From assembly GCF_002261265.1 (NCBI RefSeq), contig NZ_NEVK01000004.1, forward strand, positions 682,001 to 746,000: a stretch of DNA of 64,000 nt, written 5' to 3'. Under the pieces are notes generated by a model. It was not told where the DNA came from, did not search any database, and was given only the letters and a program-made list of their open reading frames with translations. Source of the stretch: Bordetella genomosp. 7 (GTDB lineage: Bacteria > Pseudomonadota > Gammaproteobacteria > Burkholderiales > Burkholderiaceae_B). The translations under genes and the position numbers were made by a program. The stretch's first letter is position 1; every line of letters begins with the position of its first letter. Of this stretch, positions 16,945-27,252 are shown piece after piece.

Positions 16945-18348
16945 TTAGCGGAAGTTGCGTACGTCGACAAAATGGCCCGCCACCGCGGCGGCGGCGGCCA
17001 TGGCCGGGCTGACCAGATGCGTGCGCCCGCCTTGCCCCTGACGCCCTTCGAAATTGCGGTTCGACGTCGAGGCGCAGCGTTCGCCGGGTTCGAGGCGGTC
17101 GGCGTTCATGGCCAGGCACATGGAACAGCCGGGTTCGCGCCATTCGAAGCCGGCTTCGATGAAGATCTTGTCCAGCCCTTCGCGTTCGGCCTGCTGCTTG
17201 ACCAGGCCAGAACCGGGCACGACCATCGCCTGGCGCACGTTGGCGGCCACGCGCTTGCCGCGCGCCACGGCGGCCGCGGCGCGCAGGTCTTCGATGCGCG
17301 AATTGGTGCACGAGCCGATGAACACGCGGTCGATGCGGATATCCGTCAGCGGCGTGTTGGGCTTGAGCCCCATGTATTGCAGCGCGCGCTCCATACCGTT
17401 GCGGCGCACGTCGTCTTTCTCGCGATCGGGATCGGGCACGCGCGCATCCACGGGCAACACCATTTCAGGCGATGTGCCCCACGAGACCTGCGGCTTGATG
17501 TCCTGGGCGTTGATTTCGACGACGCGGTCAAAGCTGGCGCCCGGGTCGGTGTGCAAGGTGCGCCAGTACGCGACGGCCTGGTCCCACAGCGCGCCGGTGG
17601 GGGCGAACGGACGGCCACGGAAATACTCGATGGTCTTGTCGTCCACTGCCACCATGCCCGAGCGCGCGCCCGCCTCGATCGCCATATTGCAGACGGTCAT
17701 GCGGCCCTCGACCGACAGGCCCCGGATGGTGCTGCCGGCAAACTCGATGGCGTGGCCCGTGCCGCCCGCCGTGCCGATGACGCCGATGATGTGCAGCACC
17801 ACGTCTTTGGCCGTACAGCCGAAGGGCAGCTCGCCTTCGACCTTGATGAGCATGCTCTTGGCCTTTTTCATCAGCAAGGTCTGCGTGGCCAGCACGTGCT
17901 CGACCTCGGAAGTGCCGATGCCGAAAGCCAGCGCGCCCAGCGCTCCGTGCGTGCTGGTGTGCGAATCGCCACAGACGACGGTCATGCCGGGCAGCGTGGC
18001 GCCCTGCTCGGGCCCGATGACGTGCACGATGCCCTGGCGCAGGTCGGCCATGCGGAATTCGGTGATGCCGTATTTATCGCAGTTGGCATCCAGCGTATCG
18101 ACCTGCAGGCGCGACACCGGGTCGTCGATGCCGCGTGCGCGGTTCAGCGTGGGAACGTTGTGATCGGCCACCGCCAGGTTGGCACTGACGCGCCAGGGCT
18201 TGCGTCCGGCCATGCTCAGACCTTCGAAGGCCTGCGGACTGGTGACTTCGTGCAGCAGATGGCGATCGATGTACAGCAAACAGGTGCCGTCGGATTCCTG
18301 GTGGACGACGTGGGCGTCCCAGAGTTTGTCGTAGAGAGTTTGGGCCAT
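16945..18348 (-). CDS. leuC: 3-isopropylmalate dehydratase large subunit
   Basis: LeuC is the aconitase-like, [4Fe-4S]-bearing large subunit that isomerises 2- to 3-isopropylmalate. The 467-residue protein begins [15 protein letters not shown]. The cluster cysteines are in [14 protein letters not shown] and GCSMCLAMN, and [19 protein letters not shown] is the family signature. The start at 18348 fits the conserved N-terminus; the Shine-Dalgarno is weak. A 129-bp gap to the upstream M48 gene should hold the promoter, and I see no leucine-rich leader peptide. Confidence 0.97.
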   Translation of the reverse strand: MAQTLYDKLWDAHVVHQESDGTCLLYIDRHLLHEVTSPQAFEGLSMAGRKPWRVSANLAVADHNVPTLNRARGIDDPVSRLQVDTLDANCDKYGITEFRMADLRQGIVHVIGPEQGATLPGMTVVCGDSHTSTHGALGALAFGIGTSEVEHVLATQTLLMKKAKSMLIKVEGELPFGCTAKDVVLHIIGVIGTAGGTGHAIEFAGSTIRGLSVEGRMTVCNMAIEAGARSGMVAVDDKTIEYFRGRPFAPTGALWDQAVAYWRTLHTDPGASFDRVVEINAQDIKPQVSWGTSPEMVLPVDARVPDPDREKDDVRRNGMERALQYMGLKPNTPLTDIRIDRVFIGSCTNSRIEDLRAAAAVARGKRVAANVRQAMVVPGSGLVKQQAEREGLDKIFIEAGFEWREPGCSMCLAMNADRLEPGERCASTSNRNFEGRQGQGGRTHLVSPAMAAAAAVAGHFVDVRNFR

Positions 18349-18477
18349 GAGTAGACTCGAGCAAGATCCGGACGAGCCGGACGGGGACATCGAAAATCGA
18401 TGCCCTCGATTATGCCCATGCTCTCAACCTAGTACAACGGCAGCTGTTATCCTAGTATTGGTAGCACCACCCTGCTG

Positions 18478-19320
18478 CTACCTGGCTTTGCCGCCCGCCT
18501 GCTCATACAGCGGCATCACACGCTGCGCCGCCGCTTGCAGTTCGGAAATGCGTGTGGCGGCCGACGGGTGCGTGGACAGAAATTCCGGCGGCGCGCTGCC
18601 GCCGTCGGCCGCGCCCATCTTCTGCCACAGCGTCACCGCCGCTCGGGGGTCGTAGCCCGCACGGGCGGCCAGTTCCAAGCCCATCAGGTCGGCCTCGGTT
18701 TCGTGCGTACGACTGTTGGGCAGCGTGAACATCACGTCGGTAAGCTTGCTGCCCAGGTCGGCGGACACGCCCGTTGCGATGGACAGGACCGAAAGGCCCA
18801 GGTTGGTAACCATCTGCTGTGATACGCGTTCGCGCGCATGCTCGCGCAGCGCATGGGCGATTTCGTGGCCCAGCACCGCGGCCAGTTCGGCGTCGCTGGG
18901 TTTGATCTGGTTGAGCAGACCGGTGTACACGGCAATCTTGCCGCCCGGCATGCACCAGGCATTGACTTCATTGACCGACAGGACGTGCACTTCCCATTGC
19001 CAGTTTGCAGCGTCGGGGCGGAAGGTGCCTACCTGGGCGATGAGCCGCTTGGAAATTTCGCGCACGCGGGCAACCTGCCGGGCGTCGCGATCCAGCGCCC
19101 CCTGTGCGCGAGCCTTCTGGATGATCTCGGCATACTGCTGCCCTGCTTCCTGGGTCAGGGCCTGTTCGGGCACCATGCTGGACATGTACTGGGTACGCTC
19201 GATGCCGATGGCGCCCGATTGCGTGGTATTGACACTGGCGCACCCTGCAAGGGCGATGCCGCCGGCCACTGCCGCCGCACGCAGCGGCCTGCGCAAAACT
19301 GTTCGAATTCCCGCGTTCAT
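18478..19320 (-). CDS. M48-family metalloprotease, predicted lipoprotein
   Basis: This 280-residue protein has a lipobox signal (ALAGCASV, about residues 21-28), so it is probably lipid-anchored in the outer membrane or periplasm. The M48 zinc motif is HEIAH in AAVLGHEIAHALREHARERV, and the third ligand is the Glu in THETEADLMGL. It resembles LoiP/YcaL-type single-domain proteases involved in envelope quality control. It starts 25 bp after aroC, so the two may be co-transcribed. A longer frame up to 19668 is just the overlap with aroC. Confidence 0.9.
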   Translation of the reverse strand: MNAGIRTVLRRPLRAAAVAGGIALAGCASVNTTQSGAIGIERTQYMSSMVPEQALTQEAGQQYAEIIQKARAQGALDRDARQVARVREISKRLIAQVGTFRPDAANWQWEVHVLSVNEVNAWCMPGGKIAVYTGLLNQIKPSDAELAAVLGHEIAHALREHARERVSQQMVTNLGLSVLSIATGVSADLGSKLTDVMFTLPNSRTHETEADLMGLELAARAGYDPRAAVTLWQKMGAADGGSAPPEFLSTHPSAATRISELQAAAQRVMPLYEQAGGKAR

Positions 19321-19345
19321 GCACACCTCCGGAACGTTTTTCGGC

Positions 19346-20404
19346 TCAGCCGCACTGCCCCCGATGACGCAGTGCGTGGTCGATAAGGACGAGCGCCAGC
19401 ATGGCCTCGGCAATAGGCGTGGCGCGTATGCCCACGCACGGGTCGTGGCGGCCCAGCGTCTGCACCATGATGGGCTCGCCGGCCCGATTGACCGAGCGCC
19501 GCTCGACCCGGATGCTGGACGTGGGCTTGATGGCCAACGACACCGTAATGGGCTGGCCGGTGCTGATGCCGCCCAGCACCCCGCCCGCATTGTTTCCCAC
19601 AAAACCATCAGGCGTGATCTCGTCGCCGTGCTCGGAGCCGCGCTGCGCAACGCAATCGAACCCCGCACCGATGGACACGCCCTTGACGGCGTTCAGCCCC
19701 ATCATGACATGCGCGATGTCGGCGTCCAGGCGGTCGTACAGGGGCTCGCCCCAGCCCGCAGGCAGGTTTTCGGCGATGACTTCGATGCGCGCACCCACTG
19801 AATCGCCGTCGCGGCGCAGCTGGTCCATGTAGGCTTCGAGCTCGGGCACGATGGCGGCATTGGGCGCATAGAACGGATTGGCCGGCACGTCATCCCAGGA
19901 CACAAAGGGAATCGGAATGGGCCCCAGCTGGCTCATATAGCCCCGTATCCGCACCCCGTACTGCTGCGCGAGCCATTTCCGGGCGATGGCGCCGGCAGCC
20001 ACCGTGGGCGCCGTAAGACGGGCCGATGACCGACCGCCTCCGCGCGGATCGCGCAGGCCGTACTTGTGTGTATAGGTGAAATCGGCGTGTCCGGGGCGGA
20101 AGGTATCGGCGATGTTCGAATAGTCTTTGCTGCGCGCGTCGGTATTGCGGATAAGCAGCGCAATAGGCGTGCCGGTGGTCACCCCTTCGTAGACTCCCGA
20201 AAGGATCTCGACCTGGTCGGGTTCCTGGCGCTGCGTCACGTGTCGCGATGTGCCGGGCCGGCGACGGTCGAGCTCGGCCTGGATGTCAGCCGCTTCCAGG
20301 GGCATGCCCGGCGGGCAGCCATCGACAATGCAGCCGATGGCGGGCCCGTGCGATTCGCCAAAATTGGTGACGCAGAACAGAGTACCTAGGGTGTTGCCGG
20401 ACAT
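19346..20404 (-). CDS. aroC: Chorismate synthase
   Basis: AroC makes chorismate from EPSP with reduced FMN, the last shared step of aromatic amino acid synthesis. The 352-residue protein begins [20 protein letters not shown] and contains the signatures [19 protein letters not shown] and the C-terminal [20 protein letters not shown] 20404 is set by the conserved N-terminus; the upstream extension is unconserved. Confidence 0.97.
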   Translation of the reverse strand: MSGNTLGTLFCVTNFGESHGPAIGCIVDGCPPGMPLEAADIQAELDRRRPGTSRHVTQRQEPDQVEILSGVYEGVTTGTPIALLIRNTDARSKDYSNIADTFRPGHADFTYTHKYGLRDPRGGGRSSARLTAPTVAAGAIARKWLAQQYGVRIRGYMSQLGPIPIPFVSWDDVPANPFYAPNAAIVPELEAYMDQLRRDGDSVGARIEVIAENLPAGWGEPLYDRLDADIAHVMMGLNAVKGVSIGAGFDCVAQRGSEHGDEITPDGFVGNNAGGVLGGISTGQPITVSLAIKPTSSIRVERRSVNRAGEPIMVQTLGRHDPCVGIRATPIAEAMLALVLIDHALRHRGQCG

Positions 20405-20492
20405 AAACGGTTCAGAAAGGCGTTGGAAGCAGATGCGATTATGACACTGACCGGCGCGGCGCCCGCTACCAAACGTAGCGTGCGCGTGCCGC

Positions 20493-21989
20493 TCAGGAAG
20501 AACAGCTGACTTCGATGCCGCCGGCCCAGTCGGGCGGCAGCCCTGCGTAGGCCTCGTATCCGGGGCGTTCGACGCAGGGGTCGCGCAACAGGCGCAGCAA
20601 AGTGTCGATCTCGCCGGCGTCACCGGCCTTGGCGGCGCGGATCGCCTGCTCGGCCAGGTGATTGCGAAGCACATAAAGCGGGTTTACGGCATCCATGCCG
20701 CGCGCGCGCTGCTCGGCGTCGGCCGGGCCGGCATCCTGCGCATGGCGCGCCGCCAGCCGTTCGTACCAGGCCAGGGCAGCGGCGCGATCGATGAACAGGT
20801 CCTGGAACCCCTGTGGCCGCCCGCGTACCGCGTCGGCCAGCCGGCGGAACGTCAAGGTGAAGTCGGCGCGCTGCTCGTGCATCAGGCGCAGCAGGTCGTC
20901 AAGCAGCGGCTCGTCGTCCGCGCGCCAGGCGTTCAGGCCGAGCTTGGCCGCCATGCGCTGGTGGAACGCCCGCGTGAAAGCGGCTTCATAACCGTCCAGC
21001 ACACCGCGCAGCGCGTCCGCGTCCGGAACCAGCGCATGCAGGCTTCCCCCCAGCCGATACAGGTTCCACAACCCTACCGACGGCTGGCGGTTCCATGCGT
21101 AGCGCCCTTCGCTGTCGGAGTGGTTGCAGATATGGTCGAGCCGGAACGTATCCATGAAGCCGTAAGGGCCGTAGTCGAGCGTCAGGCCCAGTATCGACAT
21201 ATTGTCGGTATTCATGACACCGTGGCAGAACCCCACGGCCTGCCAGTCGGCCATCAACAGGGCGGTGCGGCGCACGACCTCTTCGAACATGCGCAGCACG
21301 GGGCCCGTGGCGCTGGCGTCGCCGCCCGCTGGCGTTTCACGGCATTGCGGATAGAACTTGTCGATGACGTAGTCGGCCAGGATGCGCAGCTCTTCGGGCT
21401 GGCGCCGGGACGACCAATGCTCGAACGACCCGAAGCGCACAAAGCTGGGCGACATGCGCAGCACGATGGCGGCCGTCTCGACGGTTTCGCGCATGACCGG
21501 GTCTGCAGAAACCACGATGGCAAGGGCCCGCGTGGTGGGAATGCCCAGCCCGTGCATGGCCTCGCTGGCCAGGTACTCGCGCACCGACGAACGCAGCACC
21601 GCCCGTCCATCGCCCATGCGCGAGTACGGCGTCATGCCCGCCCCCTTGAGCTGCAATTCCCAGTTGCCATGCGGGCCGGCGACCTCGCCAAGCAAGTGAG
21701 CACGCCCGTCGCCGAGCTGGCCGGCCCACACGCCGAACTGGTGACCGCTGTACACCGCTGCCAGGGTATCGCCGCCGGGCAACGCCTGCGCCCCCGCGCA
21801 CACCCGCAGGAACTCATCGGACTGCAGCGCCTGGCTCGACAGCCCTATCAGCCTGGCCGCCTCTTCGTTGGCGTGCAACAGGCGGGGGTCCGTCAGGGGT
21901 TGCGGTTGCAGGCGGGTATAGAACGCCGGCGGCAGGGCCGCATAGCTGTTCTGCAGGCGCAGTTCGCCCAGGGTATGGACAAGGCTCAT
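20493..21989 (-). CDS. selO: Protein adenylyltransferase SelO (YdiU)
   Basis: SelO is a pseudokinase-fold enzyme that transfers AMP to protein hydroxyls, linked to redox stress. The 498-residue protein has [22 protein letters not shown] near residue 80, the catalytic segment [20 protein letters not shown], and ends EVSCSS, with Cys where animal homologues carry selenocysteine. Its ATG overlaps the stop of the DUF2069 gene (ATGA). Confidence 0.94.
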   Translation of the reverse strand: MSLVHTLGELRLQNSYAALPPAFYTRLQPQPLTDPRLLHANEEAARLIGLSSQALQSDEFLRVCAGAQALPGGDTLAAVYSGHQFGVWAGQLGDGRAHLLGEVAGPHGNWELQLKGAGMTPYSRMGDGRAVLRSSVREYLASEAMHGLGIPTTRALAIVVSADPVMRETVETAAIVLRMSPSFVRFGSFEHWSSRRQPEELRILADYVIDKFYPQCRETPAGGDASATGPVLRMFEEVVRRTALLMADWQAVGFCHGVMNTDNMSILGLTLDYGPYGFMDTFRLDHICNHSDSEGRYAWNRQPSVGLWNLYRLGGSLHALVPDADALRGVLDGYEAAFTRAFHQRMAAKLGLNAWRADDEPLLDDLLRLMHEQRADFTLTFRRLADAVRGRPQGFQDLFIDRAAALAWYERLAARHAQDAGPADAEQRARGMDAVNPLYVLRNHLAEQAIRAAKAGDAGEIDTLLRLLRDPCVERPGYEAYAGLPPDWAGGIEVSCSS

Positions 21990-22369
21990 GATGTACCTGC
22001 CGTGCGCCGCGCCCGTGCCGCCCGCTTGGCCGGACGCACGTACAAAATGGCTGCGATGAAAAACACCAGCGACAATGCGACTTCGACGCCCGCAAGCGCC
22101 ATCGACAGCGGCGCCGGGTCGGACATCACGCGCACTGTGCCTTCCATCAGGTACAACAGCACCAGCATCGAGGCCCACTGGAAGGTATACACGTCGCCTC
22201 GCAGGACGCCTCGCAGCGGAAACGCCAGCGGCAGCGCTTTGAGCAACAGCCAGGAACCGCCGGGACGGATGGGCGCGAGGACGGTTTCCCAGGCCACGCA
22301 CAAGGCAATCAGGGCCAGCAGCGCCGCCGCCGCGACGCGTCGCAGATGGGGGTTGAGTTCAGAGTTCAT
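21986..22369 (-). CDS. DUF2069 small membrane protein
   Basis: This 127-residue integral membrane protein has about four hydrophobic segments (13-27, 37-52, 65-76, 88-108) and a basic C-terminal tail. The layout fits the DUF2069 family; no function is known. It overlaps selO by 4 bp and starts only 17 bp from the divergent YihY gene, so promoters for both must lie inside coding sequence. Confidence 0.7.
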   Translation of the reverse strand: MNSELNPHLRRVAAAALLALIALCVAWETVLAPIRPGGSWLLLKALPLAFPLRGVLRGDVYTFQWASMLVLLYLMEGTVRVMSDPAPLSMALAGVEVALSLVFFIAAILYVRPAKRAARARRTAGTS

Positions 22370-22386
22370 ACTGCTATTATCGCCTG

Positions 22387-23748
22387 ATGAGCCACTCTGC
22401 AGAGCCCGCCCCCGCTCAGCCGGCGGCGGCCGCTGTCTCCCGTCGGCGCGCCACCTGGGTGGCGCGCACCGGCAGGGTGTTTCGTTTCGCCGCGCAGCGC
22501 GCCGACGAAGAAAAGCTCCTGCAGGTGGCCTCCAGCCTTACATTCACCACCGTGCTGGGTATCGTCCCCATGCTGGCCGTGGTGTTGTCGTTGTTCACCG
22601 CCTTCCCCGTATTCCAGGATTTCCGCCTCGCCCTGGAGGATTTCCTGGCAAACAGTCTGATGCCGCCGGCGGTATCAGACAACATCATGGATTACCTCAA
22701 CCAGTTCGCCTTCCAGGCCTCGCGCCTGACGGCGATAGGCGGCGCATTCCTGGTGGTCACATCGCTGCTGCTGATCATGACCATCGACAAGTCATTCAAC
22801 GATATCTGGCACGTGACGCGCCAACGCCCCCTGCCCCAGCGCGCGCTGGTGTATTGGGCGGTCATTACGCTGGGGCCGGTCGTGGCGGGGGCCAGCCTTT
22901 GGGCCACGTCGTTCCTGGCTCGCGAATCGATGGGCCTGGTGGGCGACGTTCCGGAACTGCTCAGCCTGGCCATTTCCTTTGCCCCGCTGATGCTGACCGG
23001 CCTGGGCTTCGCGGCGCTTTTCGTGGTGGTGCCCAATCGCCACGTGTATTGGCGCGACGCGCTGGTCGGCGGATTCAGTGCGGCCATCGTCCTGGAGTTG
23101 ACCAAGGCGGCGTTCGCCTATTACCTGACGCGCTTTCCCACGTACACGGTCATCTATGGCGCCTTCGCCACGCTGCCCATTTTCCTGCTGTGGATTTACC
23201 TGTCGTGGCTGGCCGTGCTGTTCGGGGCCACGGTGGCTGCCAGCGGGCCGCTGATAAGGCTGGGCCGCTGGGAAATAAACCGGGCGCCCGGCGCACCCTA
23301 TATCGACGCGCTGGCGGTGCTGCGCTCGCTGCAGGCCGCGCAGGGCATGCGCCCCCCCGGCCGCAGTGCCGCAAGCCTGGCCAAGCGGCTGCACCTGCAC
23401 CATGATGAACTCAACGATGTGCTGGACAAGCTCGAAACCGTGGGCCTGGCCGCCCGCACGACGGAACAACGCTGGGTATTGGCGTGCGATCCGCGCGAAA
23501 CTACGCTAGAAGTCGTGGTGGACAATTTTCTGCTCGACAGGCGCCAGCCGCGCCTGCGCGACGAACCCGGAATCCTGCGTGCGGCCGCAGCCATATTGGG
23601 CAGCCAGCCCTCGCCCACGCTGGAAGAACTGACCGGCGTGGCGCACAATACCACCGAAGCATTTGCGGCCGTGGTGCCGCTCGAGACGAAAATAAGCAGC
23701 AAGAGGGGGCCGCGGGCCCCGGGAGATCATCATGTTGAAAGTCAGTGA
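22387..23748 (+). CDS. YihY/virulence factor BrkB family membrane protein
   Basis: This 453-residue inner-membrane protein has the YihY domain (about 45-290) with six hydrophobic segments, including ASSLTFTTVLGIVPMLAVVL and YGAFATLPIFLLWIYLSWLAVLFG. A C-terminal cytoplasmic winged-helix-like region (about 300-430) follows. The family includes BrkB of Bordetella, but brkA is not adjacent, so this is better called a YihY paralogue. Its 3' end overlaps the CBS gene by 17 bp, suggesting translational coupling. The exact start is uncertain because the divergent gap is only 17 bp. Confidence 0.88.
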   Translation: MSHSAEPAPAQPAAAAVSRRRATWVARTGRVFRFAAQRADEEKLLQVASSLTFTTVLGIVPMLAVVLSLFTAFPVFQDFRLALEDFLANSLMPPAVSDNIMDYLNQFAFQASRLTAIGGAFLVVTSLLLIMTIDKSFNDIWHVTRQRPLPQRALVYWAVITLGPVVAGASLWATSFLARESMGLVGDVPELLSLAISFAPLMLTGLGFAALFVVVPNRHVYWRDALVGGFSAAIVLELTKAAFAYYLTRFPTYTVIYGAFATLPIFLLWIYLSWLAVLFGATVAASGPLIRLGRWEINRAPGAPYIDALAVLRSLQAAQGMRPPGRSAASLAKRLHLHHDELNDVLDKLETVGLAARTTEQRWVLACDPRETTLEVVVDNFLLDRRQPRLRDEPGILRAAAAILGSQPSPTLEELTGVAHNTTEAFAAVVPLETKISSKRGPRAPGDHHVESQ

Positions 23749-24202
23749 AATTCTGCGCGTCAAGGGCGACACGCTTTATACCGCCAAACCCGACACACCC
23801 GTGGCGACCGCCGTCCAGACCATGAGCGAGCAGGATATCGGCTCGCTGGTCATCATGGAATCCGGCATGCTGGTCGGCATGCTGACCTTCCGCGAAATCA
23901 TCCGCCACCTGCACGATCACGACGGCCAACTCGGGCAGACCACCATACGCGCCATCATGGACGACGCGCCCGTCAGCGTATCGCCCAATACCAGCGCCGA
24001 CGAAGTGCAGCGCCTGATGCTCGAAAAACACGCGCGCTATATCCCGGTAATGGATGGCCCCACGCTCCTGGGCGTGATTTCGTTCTACGACATGGCGCAG
24101 GCCATCGTGGCCGCGCAACAGTTCGAGAACAATATGCTCAAGGCCTATATCCGCGACTGGCCCATGGACAGCTCGCCCGCCAACAGCAGCAGCAAGCCCT
24201 GA
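23732..24202 (+). CDS. CBS-domain pair protein
   Basis: This 156-residue cytosolic protein consists of two CBS motifs (about 10-65 and 75-130) that form a Bateman module, which usually binds adenine nucleotides. Typical cores are IGSLVIMESGMLVGMLTFRE and ARYIPVMDGPTLLGVISFYD. GGGAG lies 6 nt upstream of ATG, inside the end of the YihY gene. No effector domain is fused; its partner is unknown. Confidence 0.93.
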   Translation: MLKVSEILRVKGDTLYTAKPDTPVATAVQTMSEQDIGSLVIMESGMLVGMLTFREIIRHLHDHDGQLGQTTIRAIMDDAPVSVSPNTSADEVQRLMLEKHARYIPVMDGPTLLGVISFYDMAQAIVAAQQFENNMLKAYIRDWPMDSSPANSSSKP

Positions 24203-24228
24203 AGATACAGGGGCCAGAGCCCGCCCGG

Positions 24229-25245
24229 TCAGGGGGCGGCGCTCAGCGCGCCTGCGGGCGCGCGCTCCAGCGGTGCGCCCTGCAGGGCACGCCAGGCCTC
24301 GAAGATCAGCGTCGGGTCATTGGCCGACAGGCGGGCGGGGTCCGACAACATCCGGCGCCAGCGCCGCGCGCCAGACTGGCCATTCACCAGCCCCAGCAAC
24401 GGGCGCACGATGATCCGTAGCGGCACCCCGCGGGCGATCTCGCGCGCCGCATAGCGCACCATCTCGTCGACTACCTGCGCATCAGTGGGCAGCCGCACCG
24501 ATGGCCACAATTGCATCGATACCTCGGACAATACCCGGGGCGTATGCCACGCGGCCCTTCCCAGCATCACGCCATCGAAGTCATCCAGCGCCTGAACCGA
24601 CTGCGCCGCGTCGGCCAGCCCGCCATTGACCACGAAGACGCAGTCGGGAAAGTCGGATTTCAGTTGCCTGGCGGTGTGATAGCGCAACGGCGGAATTTCG
24701 CGGTTGTCTTTGGGCGAGAGCCCCTTGAGCACGGCGTTGCGGGCGTGCACGATGAACACGCGGCAACCCGCCTGGTGGATGGTCCCCACGAAATCGCGCA
24801 CAAAATTGTATGAATCGTCGTAATCGAGGCCCAGCCGGTGTTTGATGGTGACAGGCACATCCACCGCATCCTGCATGGCCTTGAAGCAATCGGCCACCAG
24901 CAGCGGCTCGGCCATCAGGCAGGCGCCGAATGCGCCGCGTTGCACACGCTCGGAAGGGCAACCGCAGTTCAGGTTGATCTCGTCATAGCCCCACTGGCGG
25001 CCCAGGCGGGCGGCATGGGCCAGGGCGTCGGGCTCGCTGCCGCCCAGCTGCAACGCTACCGGATGCTCGGCCGCATCGAAGTCCAGATGACGATCGACAT
25101 TGCCGTGCAACAGCGCGCCGGTGGTGATCATCTCGGTGTAAAGACGCGCGCGCGGCGCCAGCAGCCGGTGGAAATAGCGGCAGTGGCGATCGGTTACGTC
25201 GATCATGGGAGCGACACAAAGGCGCCAGTCGGAAGCGTTAAGCAT
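24229..25245 (-). CDS. dusA: tRNA-dihydrouridine(20/20a) synthase
   Basis: DusA uses FMN and NADPH to reduce U20/U20a in the tRNA D-loop. The 338-residue protein has VAPMIDVTDRHCRYFHRLL at the N-terminus, the catalytic Cys in INLNCGCPSERVQRGAFGA, and the MLGRAAWHTP phosphate-binding region near residue 228. It converges with the CBS gene (26-bp gap). Confidence 0.95.
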   Translation of the reverse strand: MLNASDWRLCVAPMIDVTDRHCRYFHRLLAPRARLYTEMITTGALLHGNVDRHLDFDAAEHPVALQLGGSEPDALAHAARLGRQWGYDEINLNCGCPSERVQRGAFGACLMAEPLLVADCFKAMQDAVDVPVTIKHRLGLDYDDSYNFVRDFVGTIHQAGCRVFIVHARNAVLKGLSPKDNREIPPLRYHTARQLKSDFPDCVFVVNGGLADAAQSVQALDDFDGVMLGRAAWHTPRVLSEVSMQLWPSVRLPTDAQVVDEMVRYAAREIARGVPLRIIVRPLLGLVNGQSGARRWRRMLSDPARLSANDPTLIFEAWRALQGAPLERAPAGALSAAP

Positions 25246-25406
25246 TGCGTTATTACGATGAATAATCGGCTATTTTACGGCGCGCCGCACCGGCTCCGCC
25301 GCCACGGCCCGCAAGGCCCGCGCGCCCCGTAGACTAAAATTGCGGCGCACCCCCGTGCGGCGCCGCCTGCGGCGCACGCCGGCCGTCTCACTCTAACCGC
25401 TGACCC

Positions 25407-26375
25407 ATGGCCGTATTCACCCCCGTTTCTGACGCCGATGCCCGCGCCCTGCTCACCCGATTCGAACTGGGCGAACTCGTATCGCTACGCGGCATTACCG
25501 CCGGCATCGAGAACACCAATTACTTTCTGGCCACGACCCGCGGCGAATATGTACTGACGCTGTTCGAGGTGCTGACCCAGGAACAACTGCCGTTTTATAT
25601 CGAGTTGATGCATCACCTGGCCTCGCGTGGCGTGCCGGTACCGCAGCCCCAGACCCTGCTTGACGGCAGCCGCCTGACGAGCCTGCACGGCAAGCCCTGC
25701 GCCATCGTGACGCGCCTGCCCGGCGGCTACGAACCGGCGCCCGGGCCCACGCACTGCGCGCTGGCCGGCGCGACACTGGCCCGCGCGCACCTGGCGGCGC
25801 GCGATTTTCCCTTGCAGCAGCCCAACCTGCGCGGCCTGGCGTGGTGGCGCGAAACCGCGCCCAAAGTCATGCCGTTTCTGGACGCCGGCCAGGCCCGGTT
25901 GCTTGCGCTCGAACTGGAACTGCAACAAACCGCCGCCGCCACGCCCGCCTGGCAGGCTCTGCCCGCGGGCCCGGCGCACTGCGATCTGTTCCGCGACAAC
26001 GTGCTGTTCGCGGGCACGTTCGAAACCCCGCAAATGGGCGGCATCATCGACTTTTACTTCGCCGGCTGCGACACCTGGCTGTTCGACGTTGCTGTCAGCG
26101 TGAATGACTGGTGCATCGAGCGCGATAGCGGCAAGTTCGTGCCCGAACTCGTGCATGCCTGGCTGCAGGCTTATGCCGCGATACGACCGTTCACCGACGA
26201 CGAACGCCAGGCGTGGCCCACCATGTTGCGCGGGGCCGCGCTACGCTTCTGGATATCGCGCCTGTACGACTTCTTCCTGCCGCGGCCCGCCCAGACACTC
26301 AAGCCCCACGATCCGCGTCATTTTGAAAGAGTGTTGCAAGCACGCCACCAGCCAGGGCTGCCGGCCTTGCCCTAA
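25407..26375 (+). CDS. thrB: Homoserine kinase (APH-fold type)
   Basis: This 322-residue kinase phosphorylates homoserine for threonine synthesis. It belongs to the aminoglycoside-phosphotransferase fold version used by Pseudomonas and beta-proteobacteria, not the GHMP type. Evidence is FTPVSDADARALLTRFELG at the N-terminus, GITAGIENTNYFL, the catalytic loop HCDLFRDNVLF and the metal-binding IDFYFAGCD. TAAAAT at about 25336-25341 is a possible -10. Confidence 0.93.
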   Translation: MAVFTPVSDADARALLTRFELGELVSLRGITAGIENTNYFLATTRGEYVLTLFEVLTQEQLPFYIELMHHLASRGVPVPQPQTLLDGSRLTSLHGKPCAIVTRLPGGYEPAPGPTHCALAGATLARAHLAARDFPLQQPNLRGLAWWRETAPKVMPFLDAGQARLLALELELQQTAAATPAWQALPAGPAHCDLFRDNVLFAGTFETPQMGGIIDFYFAGCDTWLFDVAVSVNDWCIERDSGKFVPELVHAWLQAYAAIRPFTDDERQAWPTMLRGAALRFWISRLYDFFLPRPAQTLKPHDPRHFERVLQARHQPGLPALP

Positions 26376-26430
26376 GCGCCACCGCCCGCATAATTGAGTG
26401 TAAAGACCCCTTTAAGGCCCGACTTTTCCT

Positions 26431-27243
26431 ATGCAAGCAGCATGTTTACCCGCATCGTATGGTTGGCAATGGGTGCGTGATGGCCTGCGGCTCTTCAAGA
26501 AGCAGCCCCTCGCAGTGTTCACCTGGGCGCTGGCAATCAGCCTGCTGGTGCTGTTTGCAACCTTCACGCCCCCCATCGGGCCGCTGATCTTCGTGGCGCT
26601 GATGCCGGTGATCACGCTGATGACGCTCGCGGCATGCAAGCACATCGACGCGGGCCGCATCATGCTGCCTTCGATGTGGCCGCAACCGCTGATGCGGCCG
26701 GGCGCCCTGAAAAAGATGCTCATCCTGGGCGTGCTGTACGCGGGGCTGTGCATTGGGGCGGGCCTGGTATCGTTCATGCCGTTCGCTTCGGCCCTGACCG
26801 AAAGCATGCGGGTGGCGTCCATCGAGCAGGATCTCACGCCGTTCATCAGCGCCATGCGCGTGCCCCTGGTGCTGTTCGGCTTCCTTTACGTCATCATCGC
26901 GGCGTTGTTCTGGCACGCCCCGGTGCTGGTGGCCTGGCACGGCTTGCGTATCGGCCAGGCCCTGTTCTTTTCGGGCGTTGCATGCTGGCGCAATAAATGG
27001 CCGTTCCTCGTATACGGCGTGGCGTGGATCCTGGTATTTCTGTTCATCGATCTGTGCGCCGGCCTGCTCATGGCCGTCGGCTTGCCGCCTTCGCTGGCCG
27101 GCTCACTGCAGGTTCCATTGAACATCGCCGCGGGCGGCGTACTGTACTGCAGCTTCTATCCCGCCTATACGTCCGTGTTCGGCATCGAAGACACCCATGC
27201 ACGGCTCGACCATGGCGATGGCCAGCCGCAGTCCGAGCCCTGA
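26431..27243 (+). CDS. BPSS1780-family membrane protein
   Basis: This 270-residue protein has about six predicted membrane segments and the N-terminal pattern YGWQWVRDGLRLFKKQPL typical of a beta-proteobacterial family named after BPSS1780. No function is established. It lies 55 bp after thrB on the same strand and converges on dnaB (9-bp gap), so thrB and this gene may share a transcript. Confidence 0.75.
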   Translation: MQAACLPASYGWQWVRDGLRLFKKQPLAVFTWALAISLLVLFATFTPPIGPLIFVALMPVITLMTLAACKHIDAGRIMLPSMWPQPLMRPGALKKMLILGVLYAGLCIGAGLVSFMPFASALTESMRVASIEQDLTPFISAMRVPLVLFGFLYVIIAALFWHAPVLVAWHGLRIGQALFFSGVACWRNKWPFLVYGVAWILVFLFIDLCAGLLMAVGLPPSLAGSLQVPLNIAAGGVLYCSFYPAYTSVFGIEDTHARLDHGDGQPQSEP

Positions 27244-27252
27244 CGCCCGGCT

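Noticed and set aside
14803-18354. A 1183-codon plus-strand frame over leuB, leuD and leuC
   Set aside because: Typical GC-rich shadow antisense to three clear leucine genes; composition is Arg/Ala/Gly-rich with no domain.
22387-23748. Calling the YihY protein BrkB of the serum-resistance locus
   Set aside because: Same broad family, but brkA is not adjacent and the context (CBS gene, DUF2069) differs.
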